The notes under the pieces are model-generated. The model worked only from the letters and a program-made list of their open reading frames with translations. It had not been told where the DNA came from and made no database searches. A stretch of DNA of 64,000 bases from Kaistia hirudinis (GTDB lineage Bacteria > Pseudomonadota > Alphaproteobacteria > Rhizobiales > Kaistiaceae): the NCBI RefSeq assembly GCF_014196455.1, contig NZ_JACIDS010000001.1, forward strand, positions 620,001-684,000, read 5' to 3'. The position numbers were made by a program, and so were the translations under genes. Of this stretch, positions 53,827-63,341 are shown in pieces (positions within the stretch are counted from its first letter, which is position 1; each line of letters opens with the position of its first letter).

Positions 53827-54455
53827 CCATGACGACGACACTCGACACGCCCGGGACGGCCCGCGTCTACCACCTGCCGGAAGAGCACGAGCACGCCGAG
53901 GGCAGCAGCACCTCGCTCGGCTTCTGGCTCTATCTGATGAGCGATTGCCTCATCTTCGCGATGCTGTTCGGCGCCTATGGCGTGCTCGGCGGCAATTATG
54001 CCGCCGGCCCGTCGCCGAAGGACCTGTTCGACCTGCCGCTGGTGGCGGTCAATACGTCCATGCTGCTCCTCTCCTCGATCACCTATGGCTTCGCCATGCT
54101 GGCGATGCAGAAGAAGCTGAAGGGCGCGACGCTCGCCTGGCTGGCGATCACCGGCCTCTTCGGCCTCGCCTTCCTCTCGATCGAGATCTACGAATTCTCG
54201 CACATGATCCATGAGGGGGCGACGCCGCAGCGCTCGGCCTTCCTGTCGGCGTTCTTCACGCTCGTCGGCACGCACGGCCTGCATGTGACCTTCGGCACGC
54301 TCTGGCTGGTGACGCTGATGGTTCAGGTCGGCCGCTTCGGCCTGATCGCGGCTAATCGCCGGCGGCTCATGTGCCTCTCCATGTTCTGGCACTTCCTGGA
54401 CGTCATCTGGATCGGCGTCTTCACGATCGTCTATCTGATGGGGATGCTGCGATGA
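53823..54455 (+). CDS. cyoC: Cytochrome o ubiquinol oxidase subunit III
   Basis: A 210-residue subunit III with five helices: [20 protein letters not shown] and [20 protein letters not shown] plus [20 protein letters not shown] are family signatures. The ATG at 53823 overlaps the cyoB stop (ATGA), and its stop overlaps cyoD the same way. It supports assembly and stability of the oxidase. Confidence 0.96.
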   Translation: MTMTTTLDTPGTARVYHLPEEHEHAEGSSTSLGFWLYLMSDCLIFAMLFGAYGVLGGNYAAGPSPKDLFDLPLVAVNTSMLLLSSITYGFAMLAMQKKLKGATLAWLAITGLFGLAFLSIEIYEFSHMIHEGATPQRSAFLSAFFTLVGTHGLHVTFGTLWLVTLMVQVGRFGLIAANRRRLMCLSMFWHFLDVIWIGVFTIVYLMGMLR

Positions 54456-54841
54456 GCTCCGAATCCCACGCCCTGCACGGCCATGACGCGCATGACGACC
54501 ATGATGGCGCCGCAGAGCACGGCTCGCTAAAGAGCTACATGATCGGCTTCGTGCTGTCGGTCATCCTGACGGCGATCCCGTTCTGGCTGGTGATGTCCGG
54601 CGCGATCGCCGACCGGCAGGTTACCGCGATCGTCATCATGATCTTCGCGGTGGTGCAGATCGTCGTACACATGGTGTACTTCCTGCACATGAACGCCAAG
54701 TCGGAGGGCGGCTGGACCATGATGGCGCTGATCTTCACGATCATCCTCGTCGCGATCGCGCTGACCGGCTCGCTCTGGGTCATGTATCATCTGAACGCGA
54801 ACATGATGCCGAGCCACGAGATGTTGAACCAGCTGCCATGA
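54452..54841 (+). CDS. cyoD: Cytochrome o ubiquinol oxidase subunit IV
   Basis: A 129-residue subunit IV with a His-rich N-terminal segment (SHALHGHDAHDDHDG) and three membrane helices (MIGFVLSVILTAIPFWLVMS; IFAVVQIVVHMVYFLHM; TIILVAIALTGSLWVMY). The His/Asp-rich N-terminus is longer than in E. coli and could bind metal. It overlaps cyoC and the SURF1 gene by four bases each. Confidence 0.95.
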   Translation: MSSESHALHGHDAHDDHDGAAEHGSLKSYMIGFVLSVILTAIPFWLVMSGAIADRQVTAIVIMIFAVVQIVVHMVYFLHMNAKSEGGWTMMALIFTIILVAIALTGSLWVMYHLNANMMPSHEMLNQLP

Positions 54842-55662
54842 CGGGCGCTGCCGCCGGGGCAGGGCCTGCGCGGCGTGAGGGGACGGGGACGACATCCCCC
54901 CTCCCCGCGCCAGACGCGCCTGCGCGGCGTTCGCTGCGCACGCTGGTCGTTCTCGGCCTCCTCGCGACACTCGGCATCGTCGTCCTCACGTCTCTCGGTA
55001 TCTGGCAAGTCGAGCGGCGCGCCTGGAAGCTCGACCTGATCGCGCGGATCGATAGCCGCATCCATGCCGAGCCCGTTCCGGCGCCCGGCCCTGCCGATTG
55101 GCCGGCCGTCACGCGCGAGCGGGACGAATATCGCCGAGTCCGCCTTGCCGGCCATTTCCTCGACGGCCGACAAACGCTGGTTCAGGCGGTGACGGAGCGC
55201 GGCGGCGGATATTGGGTGCTGACGCCGCTCGCGACGGATGACGGCTTCACGGTGCTCGTCAATCGCGGCTTCGTGCCCGAGGGGGAGCGCCAGGCCGCGA
55301 GCGCTCCCGGCACCCAGCCTGATGGCCGCGTGCAGGTGACGGGCCTGCTGCGGATGACCGAACCGAAAGGCGGCTTCCTGCGCTCCAACGATCCCGCAGC
55401 CGGCCGCTGGTATTCGCGCGACGTTGCGGCGATCGCGGCCACCAGGGACCTCGCGGACACCGCGCCCTATTTCGTCGATGCGGATGCCGTCAGCTCGCCT
55501 GGAGGTGACGCGGGTCCGGTGGGCGGGCTGACGGTCGTCACGCTGCCCAACAACCACCTCGTCTATGCGCTGACCTGGTTCGCCCTCGCGATCATGCTGG
55601 CAGGGGCAGCCGTCTGGGTCGCGCGCGACGAGTGGCGAAGCCGGCGCGGCGGCGGGCGCTGA
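54838..55662 (+). CDS. surf1: SURF1-family oxidase assembly protein
   Basis: A 274-residue SURF1 protein with one helix near each end (VVLGLLATLGIVVLTSLGIW; LVYALTWFALAIMLAGAAVW) and a large periplasmic domain containing GIWQVERRAWKLDLI, HFLDGRQTLV and GYWVLTPL. SURF1 inserts haem into haem-copper oxidases. Its ATGA overlap with cyoD puts it in the cyo operon, as in several alphaproteobacteria, so it serves the quinol oxidase here. The GC-rich first 35 residues are unconserved. Confidence 0.93.
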   Translation: MTGAAAGAGPARREGTGTTSPLPAPDAPARRSLRTLVVLGLLATLGIVVLTSLGIWQVERRAWKLDLIARIDSRIHAEPVPAPGPADWPAVTRERDEYRRVRLAGHFLDGRQTLVQAVTERGGGYWVLTPLATDDGFTVLVNRGFVPEGERQAASAPGTQPDGRVQVTGLLRMTEPKGGFLRSNDPAAGRWYSRDVAAIAATRDLADTAPYFVDADAVSSPGGDAGPVGGLTVVTLPNNHLVYALTWFALAIMLAGAAVWVARDEWRSRRGGGR

Positions 55663-55909
55663 GGCGGGCGACAGATCGTCGCGAGACGGTGGCGATGATC
55701 ATGCGCGCCCTATATCCAGCCCTGTGTCGGTGGATCGCGCCGTCTTGAATCAGTGCCCTGCCCCTCTGCTTGACGCCTGCCGTCGGCTCGACATGCATCA
55801 TTTGCGCGCCGCGGCGATCGTACCGCCGGCCAAGGCGTGGTGAAGTGAGACACCACGGCTCCCTCGTCCGGGCACGGTCCGTGCCCCGGTGGGCGAAAGA
55901 GAGAATTTC

Positions 55910-57205
55910 GTGAGCACCCGGATTCAGGAACCCGATTCGACCAACAAGAAGAACCTGATGCTGCTGATCCAGCTTCGCTGGCTCGCAGTCTTCGGGCAGG
56001 TCGCGACGATCCTGTTCGTGCATCTGTGGTTTGACATCGAGCTTCCCCTCTTCCCGATGGGCGTCGTGCTCGCCTTTCTCGTCGCGCTGAACATGGTCAG
56101 CCTTCTGCGACATCGCTCATCGGAGGACGTGACCAATTCCGAGCTGCTGCTCGAATTGCTGCTCGACGTGGGCGCGCTGACCGTCCAGCTCTATCTCTCC
56201 GGCGGTGCGACCAACCCGTTCATTTCGCTCTATCTCCTGCAGGTGACGCTCGGCGCCGTGCTGCTCGACGCCTGGTCGGTCTGGGCGCTTGTCGTCGTGG
56301 CGAGCGGCGCCTTCGTCTGGCTCACCATGAGCTATCGCCCGCTCGGGCTGCCTCCGGCCTCCGTCGAGGCGGGTCTGTTCAGCCTGCATATCCAGGGCAT
56401 GTTCGTCTGCTTCGTGCTGTCGGCGGCCCTGCTCGTCGTCTTCGTGACGCGGGTCCAGCGCAATCTGAAGGCGCGCGACACGCATCTCGCGGAGCTGCGC
56501 CAGCGCTCGGCCGAGGAAGACCATGTCGTGCGCCTCGGCCTCCTCGCCTCCGGCGCGGCGCATGAGCTCGGGACGCCGCTCTCGACGCTCTCGGTCATCT
56601 TGAGCGACTGGCAGCGCATGCCCGCCTTCGAGCGCGATCCCGAGATCGCCGGCGAACTCGCCGAGATGCAGGGCCAGCTCGAGCGCTGCAAGGCGATCGT
56701 CTCCGGCATCCTCATGTCGTCCGGCGACGCGCGCGGCGAAGGCACGATGCTGACGACGATGGCGACCTTTCTCGAGGATGTCGTCGAGGAATGGCGCGAA
56801 AGCCGCTCGCCGGCCGTGCTCGACTTCATCAATCTCGTCACGCCGGACGAGCCGATCGTCTCGGACACCGCGCTGAAGCAGGTGATCTTCAACGTGCTCG
56901 ACAATGCGCTGGAGGCCTCGCCCCGTTGGGTCGGCGTGGCCGCCAGCCGTCACGACGGCGAGATCACCATCGCCGTGACCGATGCGGGCCCGGGCTTCGC
57001 GCCCGGCATGCTGGACGAATTCGGCAAGCCTTACCGATCGACCAAGCAACGCCCCGGAGGCGGCCTCGGCCTGTTCCTGGTGGTCAATGTCATCCGCAAG
57101 CTCGGCGGCCGTGTCGGCGCCGAGAACCGGACCGATGGCGGCGCCTCCGTGACGCTGTCGCTGCCGGTCGCCGCCCTCGCCCTTGGAGAGCAAGATGGAC
57201 GCTGA
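55910..57205 (+). CDS. regB: Redox-responsive sensor histidine kinase RegB/ActS
   Basis: A 431-residue membrane kinase with six helices in residues 20-190, then DHp and HATPase domains. Signatures are the quinone-site motif GGATNPF in helix 3-4, the H-box ASGAAHELGTPLSTL specific to RegB, and the ATP-lid PGGGLGLFLV. A Cys in QLERCKAIVSG sits where the family has its redox-box Cys. GTG 55910 is preferred for its AGAGAG site; GTG 55889 adds seven residues. It senses the quinone/redox state and phosphorylates RegA. It overlaps regA by 11 bases and follows the cyo operon. Confidence 0.94.
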   Translation: MSTRIQEPDSTNKKNLMLLIQLRWLAVFGQVATILFVHLWFDIELPLFPMGVVLAFLVALNMVSLLRHRSSEDVTNSELLLELLLDVGALTVQLYLSGGATNPFISLYLLQVTLGAVLLDAWSVWALVVVASGAFVWLTMSYRPLGLPPASVEAGLFSLHIQGMFVCFVLSAALLVVFVTRVQRNLKARDTHLAELRQRSAEEDHVVRLGLLASGAAHELGTPLSTLSVILSDWQRMPAFERDPEIAGELAEMQGQLERCKAIVSGILMSSGDARGEGTMLTTMATFLEDVVEEWRESRSPAVLDFINLVTPDEPIVSDTALKQVIFNVLDNALEASPRWVGVAASRHDGEITIAVTDAGPGFAPGMLDEFGKPYRSTKQRPGGGLGLFLVVNVIRKLGGRVGAENRTDGGASVTLSLPVAALALGEQDGR

Positions 57206-57728
57206 AAAGAGCCTCATCATCGTCGAGGACGATGCCACCTTCGCGCGTGCGCTGAGCCGCTCCTTCGAGCGCCGCGGCTTCGCCGTGCAGCAGAGCGACA
57301 GCGTCGAAGGCGTTCGCGCTGCGCTGGCGCGGGCCACGCCCGAATATGCGGTGGTCGACCTCAAGCTCAGCACCGGCTCGGGGCTCGAATGCGTGCGGCT
57401 GCTGCACGAGCACGCGCCCGACATGCGCATCGTCGTGCTGACCGGCTTCGCCAGCATCGCGACCGCCGTGGAGGCGATCAAGCTCGGCGCATGTCACTAT
57501 CTGCCGAAGCCGTCCAACACCAACGACATCCTCGCCGCCTTCGAGCGCGCGGATGGCGACGCCTCGGTGCCGCTCTCGCAGCGCCCGACCTCGCTCAAGA
57601 ATCTCGAATGGGAACGCATCCACGAGACGCTGGTCGAGACCGACTTCAACATCTCCGAATCGGCCCGCCGCCTCGGCATGCACCGCCGCACGCTGGCGCG
57701 GAAGCTGGAGAAGCGCCGGGTGAATTGA
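57195..57728 (+). CDS. regA: Response regulator RegA/ActR
   Basis: A 177-residue two-domain regulator. The receiver domain has SLIIVEDDATFARALSR, phosphoacceptor region VVDLKLSTGSGLECV and the switch Lys in CHYLPKPS. The C-terminal Fis-type HTH reads NISESARRLGMHRRTLARKL. In this group RegA/ActR controls respiration, carbon and nitrogen fixation and quinol oxidases. ATG 57195 has GGAGAGCA upstream. The typical four-residue proline linker of RegA is replaced by QRPTSLKNLEWERI. Downstream is tRNA-Pro on the other strand. Confidence 0.95.
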   Translation: MDAEKSLIIVEDDATFARALSRSFERRGFAVQQSDSVEGVRAALARATPEYAVVDLKLSTGSGLECVRLLHEHAPDMRIVVLTGFASIATAVEAIKLGACHYLPKPSNTNDILAAFERADGDASVPLSQRPTSLKNLEWERIHETLVETDFNISESARRLGMHRRTLARKLEKRRVN

Positions 57729-57791
57729 GGGCTCCGGCGGACGCAGAGAACCGTCTGCCGCAGGCGCCGTCACATCGATGATTTGGAAAAA

Positions 57792-57869
57792 TGGTCGGAG
57801 TGGCGGGATTTGAACCCACGACCCCCTGTCCCCCAGACAGGTGCGCTAACCAGGCTGCGCTACACTCCG
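57792..57869 (-). tRNA. tRNA-Pro (anticodon GGG)
   Basis: The minus strand folds as a standard class I tRNA: acceptor CGGAGTG/CACTCCG, discriminator A and an encoded CCA; D-arm AGCGCAGCCTGGTTAGCGC; anticodon stem CCTGT/ACAGG with loop CTGGGGG giving anticodon GGG; T-arm GTGGGTTCAAATCCCGC. It reads the proline codons CCC and CCU. It lies between regA and the MerR-like gene. Confidence 0.97.
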
Positions 57870-57978
57870 GACCGTTGCGACCCGCCTTGGGCGGGGCTTG
57901 TCGAACCGGGAACCGAAGCCCCCGCGACGCGCCGTCGTTAGCATGATCGACGCGTCCTTGTCACCGCCAAATCGTGCG

Positions 57979-58824
57979 TCAGCGCGACTGGTCCAGAAGA
58001 CGTTTGCACTCCAGAAGCTCGATCAGCACGGCTTCCAGCGTCTGAACGTCCTCCCGGCTCGGCCCGCTCGCGGCGGCGGACGGCGTCGCGCGGGACGGCA
58101 TGGCGGGCTGATGCGGCTCGGGTTCGTCGGCGAGCATGCCGAATCGCGGATTGCGCCGCTCCTCGAGCGCGGGCGGCTGATGGGCCTCGGCCCGGGCAAC
58201 CGGCGGCGCGGCGCGCTCGACCGGCTGCGGCGTGACGGGCGCATGCGGCGGCGGCAGATAGGTCTCGAAGCTGTCCGGCTCGTCGGGCGGCGCCGCGGGG
58301 AAATTCGACACGTTGGGCACGGCAGGCTCGGGCGCGCTGCGGCGGCCGGGGCTTGCCGGGCGCTCCACGGGCATCTCGACCCGCGGCTCACGCCGCGCTT
58401 CGAACACCGGCTCGCGCCGTGCGCCGCGGAGCGGCGGCGGCTCGGCGACGGGCGGAAGTGCCTCATCCTCCTCGTCGCCCTCGAAGGCGAAATCCGGATC
58501 GGAGGGCTCATCGACCGGCGCGGGATCGAGCGGCCCGTCGCGGCCGAAGGACGCGACGTGGCGCAGGCCCTGCTCCTTGAGGATCCGCTGCACGCCCTTG
58601 ATCGTGTAGCCCTCGCCATAGAGCAGGCGGCGGATGCCCCGCAGAAGCTCGACATCCTCGGGGCGGTAATAGCGCCGCCCGCCGCCGCGCTTCATTGGCC
58701 GGATCTGCTGGAAGCGAGTCTCCCAGAAGCGCAGCACGTGTTGCGGCAGGTCGAGTTCCTCGGCCACCTCGCTGATCGTGCGGAACGCATCGGGCCCCTT
58801 GGACACGGGAGATCCCTCCGACAT
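57979..58824 (-). CDS. MerR-like HTH protein with long disordered tail
   Basis: A 281-residue protein. Residues 15-85 form a MerR-type HTH ([20 protein letters not shown] and [20 protein letters not shown]). [17 protein letters not shown] segment follows, then a long Pro/Ala/Glu-rich linker, and a short C-terminal helix ([20 protein letters not shown]). It follows ihfA in most Hyphomicrobiales and is well conserved there, but its regulon is not known. It lacks a MerR ligand domain and so may act as a chromatin-type protein. Confidence 0.83.
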   Translation of the reverse strand: MSEGSPVSKGPDAFRTISEVAEELDLPQHVLRFWETRFQQIRPMKRGGGRRYYRPEDVELLRGIRRLLYGEGYTIKGVQRILKEQGLRHVASFGRDGPLDPAPVDEPSDPDFAFEGDEEDEALPPVAEPPPLRGARREPVFEARREPRVEMPVERPASPGRRSAPEPAVPNVSNFPAAPPDEPDSFETYLPPPHAPVTPQPVERAAPPVARAEAHQPPALEERRNPRFGMLADEPEPHQPAMPSRATPSAAASGPSREDVQTLEAVLIELLECKRLLDQSR

Positions 58825-58871
58825 TCAGTGGTTGCCCGGATGCGCGGGGCCGCGCTCGCCGGGCACCGTCT

Positions 58872-59198
58872 TCAATCGTCGGCCTCGTCGGAGCCATTCG
58901 GCACGCTGGTGCCGTTGATGCGCTGCTTGAGGACGTTGCTGGGCTTGAAGACCATGACACGACGCGGCGAGATCGGCACCTCTTCACCCGTCTTCGGGTT
59001 ACGGCCGATGCGCTCGCCCTTGGAGCGAACCAGGAACGAACCGAATGAGGAGAGCTTGACCGCCTCTCCGCGGACTATGCAATCGCTGATTTCATCGAGA
59101 ACGAGTTCTACCAGGTCTGCGGACTCCGTCCGCGACAGGCCGACTTTCTGGTAGACCGCCTCGCAAAGGTCGGCACGCGTAACCGTCTTGCCTGCCAT
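58872..59198 (-). CDS. ihfA: Integration host factor subunit alpha
   Basis: A 108-residue HU/IHF-family protein: [20 protein letters not shown] opens the dimer helices, [22 protein letters not shown] is the DNA-bending arm region with the RNPKTGE signature, and [13 protein letters not shown] closes the fold. IHF bends DNA at specific sites. The C-terminal acidic tail (GSDEADD) is common in this group. It lies downstream of fabH and is followed by the MerR-like gene. Confidence 0.96.
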   Translation of the reverse strand: MAGKTVTRADLCEAVYQKVGLSRTESADLVELVLDEISDCIVRGEAVKLSSFGSFLVRSKGERIGRNPKTGEEVPISPRRVMVFKPSNVLKQRINGTSVPNGSDEADD

Positions 59199-59322
59199 GG
59201 TGTTGTTTTCCAGTCTGTTTCCTTCGGCAAAGCGAACCCTGCTCCCCGCAAACGAACCTATTGCGGGTCCCGTCAGCGGTCAACGACCTTCATCGTAAGG
59301 CACGGTTTTGCTTGGCGATTCC

Positions 59323-60300
59323 CTACCAGCGCAGCAGCGCCGAGCCCCAGGTGAAGCCGCCGCCCATGGCTTCGAGCATCACGAGATCGCCGCGCTTCAG
59401 CCTTCCGTCCTCGTTTGCCACCGAAAGAGCGAGCGGGATCGAGGCGGCCGAGGTGTTGCCGTGATCGGCCACGGTGCGCACGACCTTCTCGCTCGCGATG
59501 CCGAGCTTCCTGGCGCTGCCGTCGATAATGCGGATATTCGCCTGATGCGGCACGAACCAGTCGAGGTCCTCGGCGCCATAGCCGGTGGCGCGGAACGCGT
59601 CCTCGATGACGTCGGTGATCATGCCGACCGCATATTTGAAGACCTCGCGGCCCTCCATGCGCAGATGGCCCACCGTCCCCGTCGAGGACGGGCCGCCATC
59701 GACATAGAGCTTCTCGCGATGTCGCCCGTCCGAGCGCAGATGCGTCGTCAGGATGCCCCTGTCCTCGCGCGTGCCGCTTTCCACCGCGGCGCCGAGGATC
59801 ACGGCGCCGGCGCCGTCGCCGAACAGCACGCAGGTCGTGCGGTCGGTCCAGTCGAGGATGCGCGAGAACGTCTCGGCCCCGATCACCAGGATCCGCTTCG
59901 CCTGGCTGGCGCGGATATAGGCGTCCGCCGTCGACAGCGCGAAGACGAAGCCCGAGCAGACCGCGTGCAGATCGAAGGCGGCGCCATGCTCCATGCCGAG
60001 CTTCTTCTGCACGGTGACGGCGGTCGAGGGAAAGGTGTCGTCCGGCGTCGCCGTGGCGACGAGGATCAGGTCGATATCGCCGATGGTGAGACCGGCATCC
60101 TTCAGCGCGGCGGTCGCCGCCGCCGTCGCGAGGTCCGAGGTGAGCTCGCCTTCGGCGGCGATGTGCCGGGCATGGATGCCAGTACGCTGAACGATCCACT
60201 CGTCGGAGGTATCAACCAACCCGCAAAGCTCGTGATTCGTCAGGCGGCGCTCCGGCAAATAGCTGCCACAGCCCAGGACGACCGATCTTATGAAGCTCAC
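59323..60300 (-). CDS. fabH: Beta-ketoacyl-ACP synthase III
   Basis: A 325-residue KAS III that starts fatty-acid synthesis by condensing acetyl-CoA with malonyl-ACP. The triad is visible: Cys in [14 protein letters not shown], His in [11 protein letters not shown] and Asn in [28 protein letters not shown] near the N-terminus and VGADTSDEWI-like [13 protein letters not shown] follow the family. Its start overlaps the plsX stop by four bases, the conserved plsX-fabH coupling. Confidence 0.97.
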   Translation of the reverse strand: MSFIRSVVLGCGSYLPERRLTNHELCGLVDTSDEWIVQRTGIHARHIAAEGELTSDLATAAATAALKDAGLTIGDIDLILVATATPDDTFPSTAVTVQKKLGMEHGAAFDLHAVCSGFVFALSTADAYIRASQAKRILVIGAETFSRILDWTDRTTCVLFGDGAGAVILGAAVESGTREDRGILTTHLRSDGRHREKLYVDGGPSSTGTVGHLRMEGREVFKYAVGMITDVIEDAFRATGYGAEDLDWFVPHQANIRIIDGSARKLGIASEKVVRTVADHGNTSAASIPLALSVANEDGRLKRGDLVMLEAMGGGFTWGSALLRW

Positions 60301-61358
60301 AATGCACCTTCGTCCGTGACCTCTGCGATCTCACGCGCAAATCCAGCGCGATGATAATCGGTCAGGTCCTGTTCAATCTTACCGAGCAGACCGTTGCGGG
60401 CCATGCTGTAGCCCACTTCGACGGCATTGGCGAAGCCGACGGCATCGGTTCCGCCATGGCTCTTGATCACAATGCCGTTCAGCCCGAGCAGAACCGCGCC
60501 GTTCGAAGCGCGCGGGTCGAGCTTCTGCCGCAGTTCCTGGAACGCGCCGCGCGCGAAGAAATAGCCGATCCGGCCAAGCAGGGTGCGCCCGAGCGCATCG
60601 CGCAAATATGAGCCGATCTGCCGCGCCGTGCCTTCGGCGGTCTTGAGCGCGATATTGCCGGCGAAGGCCTCGGTCACGACGACGTCGACCGTGCCGCGCC
60701 CGATATCGTCGCCCTCGACGAAGCCGACATAGTCGAGCTGCTTGAGGTTCGCCTCCTTGAGGAGTTGGCCGGCGACGCGCACCTCCTCGAGGCCCTTCAT
60801 CTCCTCGACGCCGATATTGAGCAGGCCGACGGTCGGCCGCTCGACATCGAGCAGAGCGCGCGCCATGGCGCCGCCCATCATGGCGAAATCGATCAGTTGC
60901 TGGGCATCGGCATTGATGGTCGCCCCGACATCCAGCACGACGCTCTCGCCGCGCAGCGTCGGCCAGAGCGCGGCGAGCGCGGGCCGCTCGATGCCGGCCA
61001 TGGTGCGCAGGCAGAACTTGGACATCGCCATCAGCGCGCCGGTATTGCCGGCCGAGATCGCGACGTCGGCCTCGTCCTTCTTGACCGCCTCGAGGGCGCG
61101 CCACATGGACGACTTCCAGCGCCCCTTGCGGAGCGCCTGGCTCGGCTTGTCGTCCATCTGGACCGTGACGTCGCAATGGCTGAAGCTGGAGCTGGCCTTG
61201 AGGCGCGGGTACCCGTCCAGCAACGGCACCACCTTCGACTCCTCGCCGAAGAGATGGAAGCGGACATCCGGTCGCCGCACGAGGGCGATGTCGGCACCGG
61301 CCAGGACCGTGGACGGCCCGTGGTCGCCGCCCATCGCGTCGATCGCAATTCTAACCAT
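60297..61358 (-). CDS. plsX: Phosphate acyltransferase PlsX
   Basis: A 353-residue PlsX, which makes acyl-phosphate from acyl-ACP for phospholipid synthesis. Signatures are [18 protein letters not shown] at the N-terminus, [20 protein letters not shown] and [19 protein letters not shown]. It has the standard length. It is 118 bases downstream of DUF177 and coupled to fabH. A separate lipid-polyketide gene set lies elsewhere in the window (17-19 kb). Confidence 0.96.
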   Translation of the reverse strand: MVRIAIDAMGGDHGPSTVLAGADIALVRRPDVRFHLFGEESKVVPLLDGYPRLKASSSFSHCDVTVQMDDKPSQALRKGRWKSSMWRALEAVKKDEADVAISAGNTGALMAMSKFCLRTMAGIERPALAALWPTLRGESVVLDVGATINADAQQLIDFAMMGGAMARALLDVERPTVGLLNIGVEEMKGLEEVRVAGQLLKEANLKQLDYVGFVEGDDIGRGTVDVVVTEAFAGNIALKTAEGTARQIGSYLRDALGRTLLGRIGYFFARGAFQELRQKLDPRASNGAVLLGLNGIVIKSHGGTDAVGFANAVEVGYSMARNGLLGKIEQDLTDYHRAGFAREIAEVTDEGAL

Positions 61359-61476
61359 TCGATCCCTTCGACATCGCCCAATGCCGCCTGGCCTTCCGCC
61401 GTCGGCCCGGCCGTCACGGCCGCAAAATAGCGGCTTCGAACCACTCTAGAAACGGCTTTCGCCGCTTCCGGTCAGC

Positions 61477-62016
61477 TTATTTGTCCTTGAGGCGGGCAAG
61501 ATTGGCGAAAGGAGAATCCTTTCGGGCCTCTCCTGCTGCAAATTCATCACTCAGTGCGGCTCCTTTGGCGCGCGGATAGGGATCCAGCGCCAGCGCCAGC
61601 TGTTCCACAATCAGCGGCCCCAGATCAAGCACCGGCCCTTCCAGGTCGTCCGGCGGATCTTCCTCGTCGAACTGAACGATCACCTCCGCCTCGGCAACCG
61701 TGCGCGGCTCGACCTTGCGCGCATGGGGCGGCAGAAATGTGAGGTGAAACGGCTCGTCGATCGACTGGGCGACGGGTTCGAGCGTGACGACGCAGGCCTG
61801 CACGACCTCGGCGCGGAGCTGCGCCTTCACCTCGATGCCGGCGTTGGACCAGCGCGAAACCGCGACGCTCACCGAAAGCGCGTTGACGGCGACGATATCG
61901 AGAAACGCCGCGATGGCCAGGCGCTCGCCTTCGCTGGTCGCAATCTCCTCGCGAACCGGGTCGTGACCGAGCCGGCGCGTGTCGAACGGGCGGTGGAAAT
62001 CTGGAAAATCACTCAT
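61477..62016 (-). CDS. DUF177/YceD-family protein
   Basis: A 179-residue DUF177 (YceD-like) protein. The family signature EVVQACVVTLEPVAQSIDEP carries the conserved Cys near the middle, and the C-terminal DEFAAGEARKDSPFANLARL block (DSPFA-L) is diagnostic. In plants the family acts in 23S rRNA maturation; bacterial YceD is linked to rRNA or ribosomal protein L32, whose gene often follows it. Here plsX follows. It overlaps the CBP3 chaperone gene by four bases. Confidence 0.88.
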   Translation of the reverse strand: MSDFPDFHRPFDTRRLGHDPVREEIATSEGERLAIAAFLDIVAVNALSVSVAVSRWSNAGIEVKAQLRAEVVQACVVTLEPVAQSIDEPFHLTFLPPHARKVEPRTVAEAEVIVQFDEEDPPDDLEGPVLDLGPLIVEQLALALDPYPRAKGAALSDEFAAGEARKDSPFANLARLKDK

Positions 62017-62570
62017 GCGGCCACCTGCCTACCACTCCGATCGGGTGGAGGAAACTCCAACCGGCCGGCGAAGAACTGCTCGACCGGCTGATTCGCGAGG
62101 GCCGCCGCCGCGGTGCGGGCATAGGACGCAAGGGCTGCGCCGGCCTCGTCCGCCTCCGCGCCGGGAAAGACATTGCGGGCGATCGCGTCGGCGAGCTCGC
62201 CGGGATGGGGATCCGCCAGCGCCGAATCATAGGCGCCGACGCGGCCATAAAAGGCCTGCGCCATCTTCTTCAGCCGCTTCGGCACGCCGATATCGCTGAC
62301 GCCCATCTCTCGCAGATTGCGGTCCATATCCTTGAGAAAGGCGTCAAATACGTCCTGGCCGAGCTGGCGCTGCTCCTCTGTGGCCGTCTTCATGCGGTTC
62401 AGGAACAGGAAGGCGTGCAGCACGATCATGTCGAAGCGCCCATCCAGCGTGTCGGGCACGCCAAAATCGCGATAGAGCGCAGGCTCTCGCGCCTGCGCCA
62501 CGATCGCGCCGTAAAGCGTATATGCAATGCTGGCATTGTTGCGGCGACGTGCGAACAGGCGCTGGAACAT
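62013..62570 (-). CDS. Ubiquinol-cytochrome c reductase chaperone (CBP3 family)
   Basis: A 185-residue helical protein of the CBP3/UbiC-chaperone family that helps cytochrome bc1 assembly. YRDFGVPDTLDGRFDMIVLH and FDAFLKDMDRNLREMGVSDI plus VPKRLKKMAQAFYGRV are hallmark sequences. ATG 62570 is chosen because AGGAGG precedes it closely; the frame runs to 62657 in DNA of the bamE promoter. It is coupled to DUF177 and divergent from the BamE-like gene. Confidence 0.9.
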   Translation of the reverse strand: MFQRLFARRRNNASIAYTLYGAIVAQAREPALYRDFGVPDTLDGRFDMIVLHAFLFLNRMKTATEEQRQLGQDVFDAFLKDMDRNLREMGVSDIGVPKRLKKMAQAFYGRVGAYDSALADPHPGELADAIARNVFPGAEADEAGAALASYARTAAAALANQPVEQFFAGRLEFPPPDRSGRQVAA

Positions 62571-62713
62571 TCGGCCTCCTATCCGGGCGGACATCGAAAG
62601 CGGGGACACCGCGATTCCGACGGGTGGTTCCTTCAACGGGACGAGGAACGTTGCCACGAGCCCTAGCGCACGCTAGGGAGATTGCCAACCCGGGAGTGGT
62701 TCAGGAGAATGCA

Positions 62714-63259
62714 ATGCGATTTGGCGTGACCGCCCCCCCTTCGGTCAATGTCGGAGCCAGGCGCCCTGCCGGCGTCGCCATGCTCGTCCTTGCCGCCGTC
62801 GCTTCGATTTCCGGCTGCGGTTCCAGCGGCGTCATGGGCACCAACGGCATCGTGAAGACCAATGTCGTCGGTGGCCTCAACGAGACCTATCATTCCGGCT
62901 TCGTCATGCCGGAGAACGGCCTCGACCAGGTTCCGATCGGCGCGAGCCGCGACCAGGTCCAGATCGTGCTCGGATCGCCGTCCACGACGGCCGATTTCGG
63001 CGGCGAGGTCTGGTACTACATCAGCCAGACGCGCCAGCGCACGGCGCTGTTCACGAAGCAGAAGATCGTCCAGCAGCAGGTGCTCGCCATCTATTTCGAC
63101 AAGAAGGGCACCGTCGAGCGCATCGCCAATTACGGCCTGAAGGACGGCAAGGTCTTCGACTTCATCGCGCAGACGACACCGACAGGCGGCAAGGACCAGG
63201 GCTTCCTGGAGCAGGTGCTCACCGGCGCGCTCAATGTCGGCAGCCCGCTCGGCGGCTGA
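62714..63259 (+). CDS. bamE: BamE/SmpA-like outer-membrane lipoprotein
   Basis: A 181-residue protein with a signal peptide and lipobox (ASISGCGSS; acylated Cys35). The SmpA/OmlA domain follows: QVPIGASRDQVQIVLGSPST, VWYYISQTRQRTALFTKQKI and QVLAIYFDKKGTVERIANYG. The long C-terminal tail (FDFIAQTTPTGGKDQGFLEQ) is typical of alphaproteobacteria. It belongs to the outer-membrane beta-barrel assembly machine. CAGGAG lies eight bases before the ATG. A strong terminator follows. Confidence 0.92.
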   Translation: MRFGVTAPPSVNVGARRPAGVAMLVLAAVASISGCGSSGVMGTNGIVKTNVVGGLNETYHSGFVMPENGLDQVPIGASRDQVQIVLGSPSTTADFGGEVWYYISQTRQRTALFTKQKIVQQQVLAIYFDKKGTVERIANYGLKDGKVFDFIAQTTPTGGKDQGFLEQVLTGALNVGSPLGG

Positions 63260-63285
63260 CGCGAGGCTCCTATCGCTTCCATGAA

Positions 63286-63317
63286 AAAGGGCCGCCGGAT
63301 CACTCCGGCGGCCCTTT
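63286..63317. terminator. Bidirectional Rho-independent terminator
   Basis: AAAGGGCCGCCGGA-tcac-TCCGGCGGCCCTTT is a perfect 14-pair stem with A-rich and T-rich ends. It lies between the convergent bamE-like and hppA genes. Confidence 0.92.
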
Positions 63318-63341
63318 CCGCTTCGGGGCGGCGTTCTCGCC

